Source of the DNA: Aeromicrobium terrae
Lineage (GTDB): Bacteria > Actinomycetota > Actinomycetes > Propionibacteriales > Nocardioidaceae
Direction of reading: 5' to 3'
Length of the DNA stretch: 64,000 bases
Assembly (NCBI RefSeq): GCF_008039565.1
Contig: NZ_VDUX01000001.1
Coordinates: 186,001-250,000, forward strand
Made by a program: the position numbers and the translations under genes. A model generated the notes under the pieces. The model ran no database searches, was not told where the DNA came from, and saw only the letters and a program-made list of their open reading frames with translations. Below, piece after piece: positions 63,477 through 64,000 of this stretch (position 1 is its first letter; every line of letters starts with the position of its first letter).

Positions 63477-64000
63477 TGGGTCAGGAGGTCGACGACCGGG
63501 ACTTCACCCGCGAGGACCGGACGCGGTACCGGGCGAAGGTGCGTCGCTGCCTGGACGTGTTCGCCCGCATGCTCAGCGACCACGACTTCTCCGTCGAGCA
63601 CCCGCAGGTCGGGGTCGAGATCGAGTTCAATCTCGTCGACGCCGCGGGGGAGCCGGCGATGAAGAACGCCGAGACCCTCGCCGCGATCGCCGACGACGGC
63701 TTCCAGACCGAGCTGGGCCTGTTCAACGTCGAGATCAACGTGCCCCCGAGCCGGGCCGCCGGTGCCGGGCTGGTCGAGCTGGAGGAGGCCGTCCGCTCGG
63801 ACCTGAACCAGGCGCAGGAGCGGGCCGCCGGCGTCGGCACCAACCTGATCATGATCGGCATCCTGCCGACGCTGCGGCCGGAGCACTTCGCCCGCGAGAC
63901 GATCTCGCCGAACCCGCGCTACCACCTGCTGTCGGAGCAGATCCTCGCCGCGCGCGGCGAGGACATCGCCATCGTCATCGACGGCGTCGACCGGCTCGAC
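63476..64000 (+). CDS. Glutamate-cysteine ligase family (GCS2) protein, 3' end beyond window
   Basis: The first 175 residues are present. VGVEIEFNLVD is the metal-binding strand with the acidic residues of carboxylate-amine ligases, followed by ELGLFNVEINVPPS and the conserved ILAARGEDIAIVIDG. It fits the GCS2 superfamily, which includes EgtA/GshA and carboxylate-amine ligases; the specific substrate is open. The remaining part lies outside the window. Confidence 0.8.
   Translation, partial: MGQEVDDRDFTREDRTRYRAKVRRCLDVFARMLSDHDFSVEHPQVGVEIEFNLVDAAGEPAMKNAETLAAIADDGFQTELGLFNVEINVPPSRAAGAGLVELEEAVRSDLNQAQERAAGVGTNLIMIGILPTLRPEHFARETISPNPRYHLLSEQILAARGEDIAIVIDGVDRLD

Noticed and set aside
1-64000. 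CRISPR arrays, insertion sequences, prophage, biosynthetic gene clusters
   Set aside because: No regularly spaced repeats, transposase or integrase motifs, or PKS/NRPS modules were seen. The window reads as conserved chromosomal core.

Overview
The window is a gene-dense, very GC-rich stretch of an actinobacterial chromosome. GTG starts are common, many adjacent genes overlap through ATGA or GTGA, and there is an ANTAR response regulator, a PriA-type HisA and a HrdB/SigB-like sigma factor. Gene content and order resemble Nocardioidaceae (Nocardioides or Aeromicrobium-like). That placement is an inference from recognised genes, not from a search. No phage, insertion sequence, CRISPR array or other obvious accessory island is visible, and no gap between genes reaches 300 bases.

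Layout. 1-3079: ileS (minus, cut by the window edge). 3161-6765: a DksA-like zinc-finger protein, lspA, an RluA-family pseudouridine synthase, a YbaK-like protein and an alanine-type aminotransferase. 6769-6948: a small acidic protein on the minus strand. 7081-11140: dnaE and a membrane protein. 11106-12001: a tyrosine phosphatase and a YbaK deacylase on the minus strand. 12044-21910: histidine genes hisD-C-B-H, then hisA(priA)-hisF and hisI, interrupted by a minus-strand hydrolase and by a two-gene ABC exporter. 21907-26236: tryptophan-associated membrane proteins and trpC-B-A, without trpE, trpD or trpF. 26233-28268: lgt, a small membrane protein and a VIT-type metal transporter. 28348-35946: gltB, gltD and pyk. 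36036-36119: tRNA-Leu(CAA). 36148-36750: the ANTAR regulator. 36886-42241: a branched-chain amino acid ABC system, with the binding protein on the plus strand and the livHMGF operon converging on it. 42366-49722: DUF554, GNAT, polA, GtrA, and a membrane protein paired with a secreted heptad-repeat protein. 49761-52699: M18 aminopeptidase and rpsA. 52790-57869: a 46-residue membrane protein divergent from a DJ-1/AraC regulator, a PAP2-type membrane protein, an acyl-CoA synthetase-like enzyme, a secreted SH3-like/peptidase-like protein, and coaE. 57927-62388: sigma factor, oligopeptidase B and dinB on the minus strand. 62476-64000: DUF4192 and the start of a GCS2-family ligase.

How the genes work together. 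The core is amino-acid and nitrogen metabolism: histidine and tryptophan synthesis share the HisA/PriA isomerase, GOGAT supplies glutamate, and LIV transport supplies branched-chain amino acids. Around it sit replication and repair (dnaE, polA, dinB), translation (ileS, rpsA, tRNA-Leu, two YbaK-like proteins) and lipoprotein processing (lgt, lspA).

The most notable signals are regulatory. A TANNNT-like -10 box repeatedly ends 6-7 bases before an ATG or GTG, predicting many leaderless mRNAs. A 17-codon upstream ORF ends on the rpsA start codon. A cluster of TGGCA-type dyads lies between the divergent 46-residue gene and the DJ-1/AraC regulator. lspA probably starts at CTG. LivH carries a secreted-type N-terminal domain. 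The ABC exporter pair has the residue changes of a degenerate ATP site.
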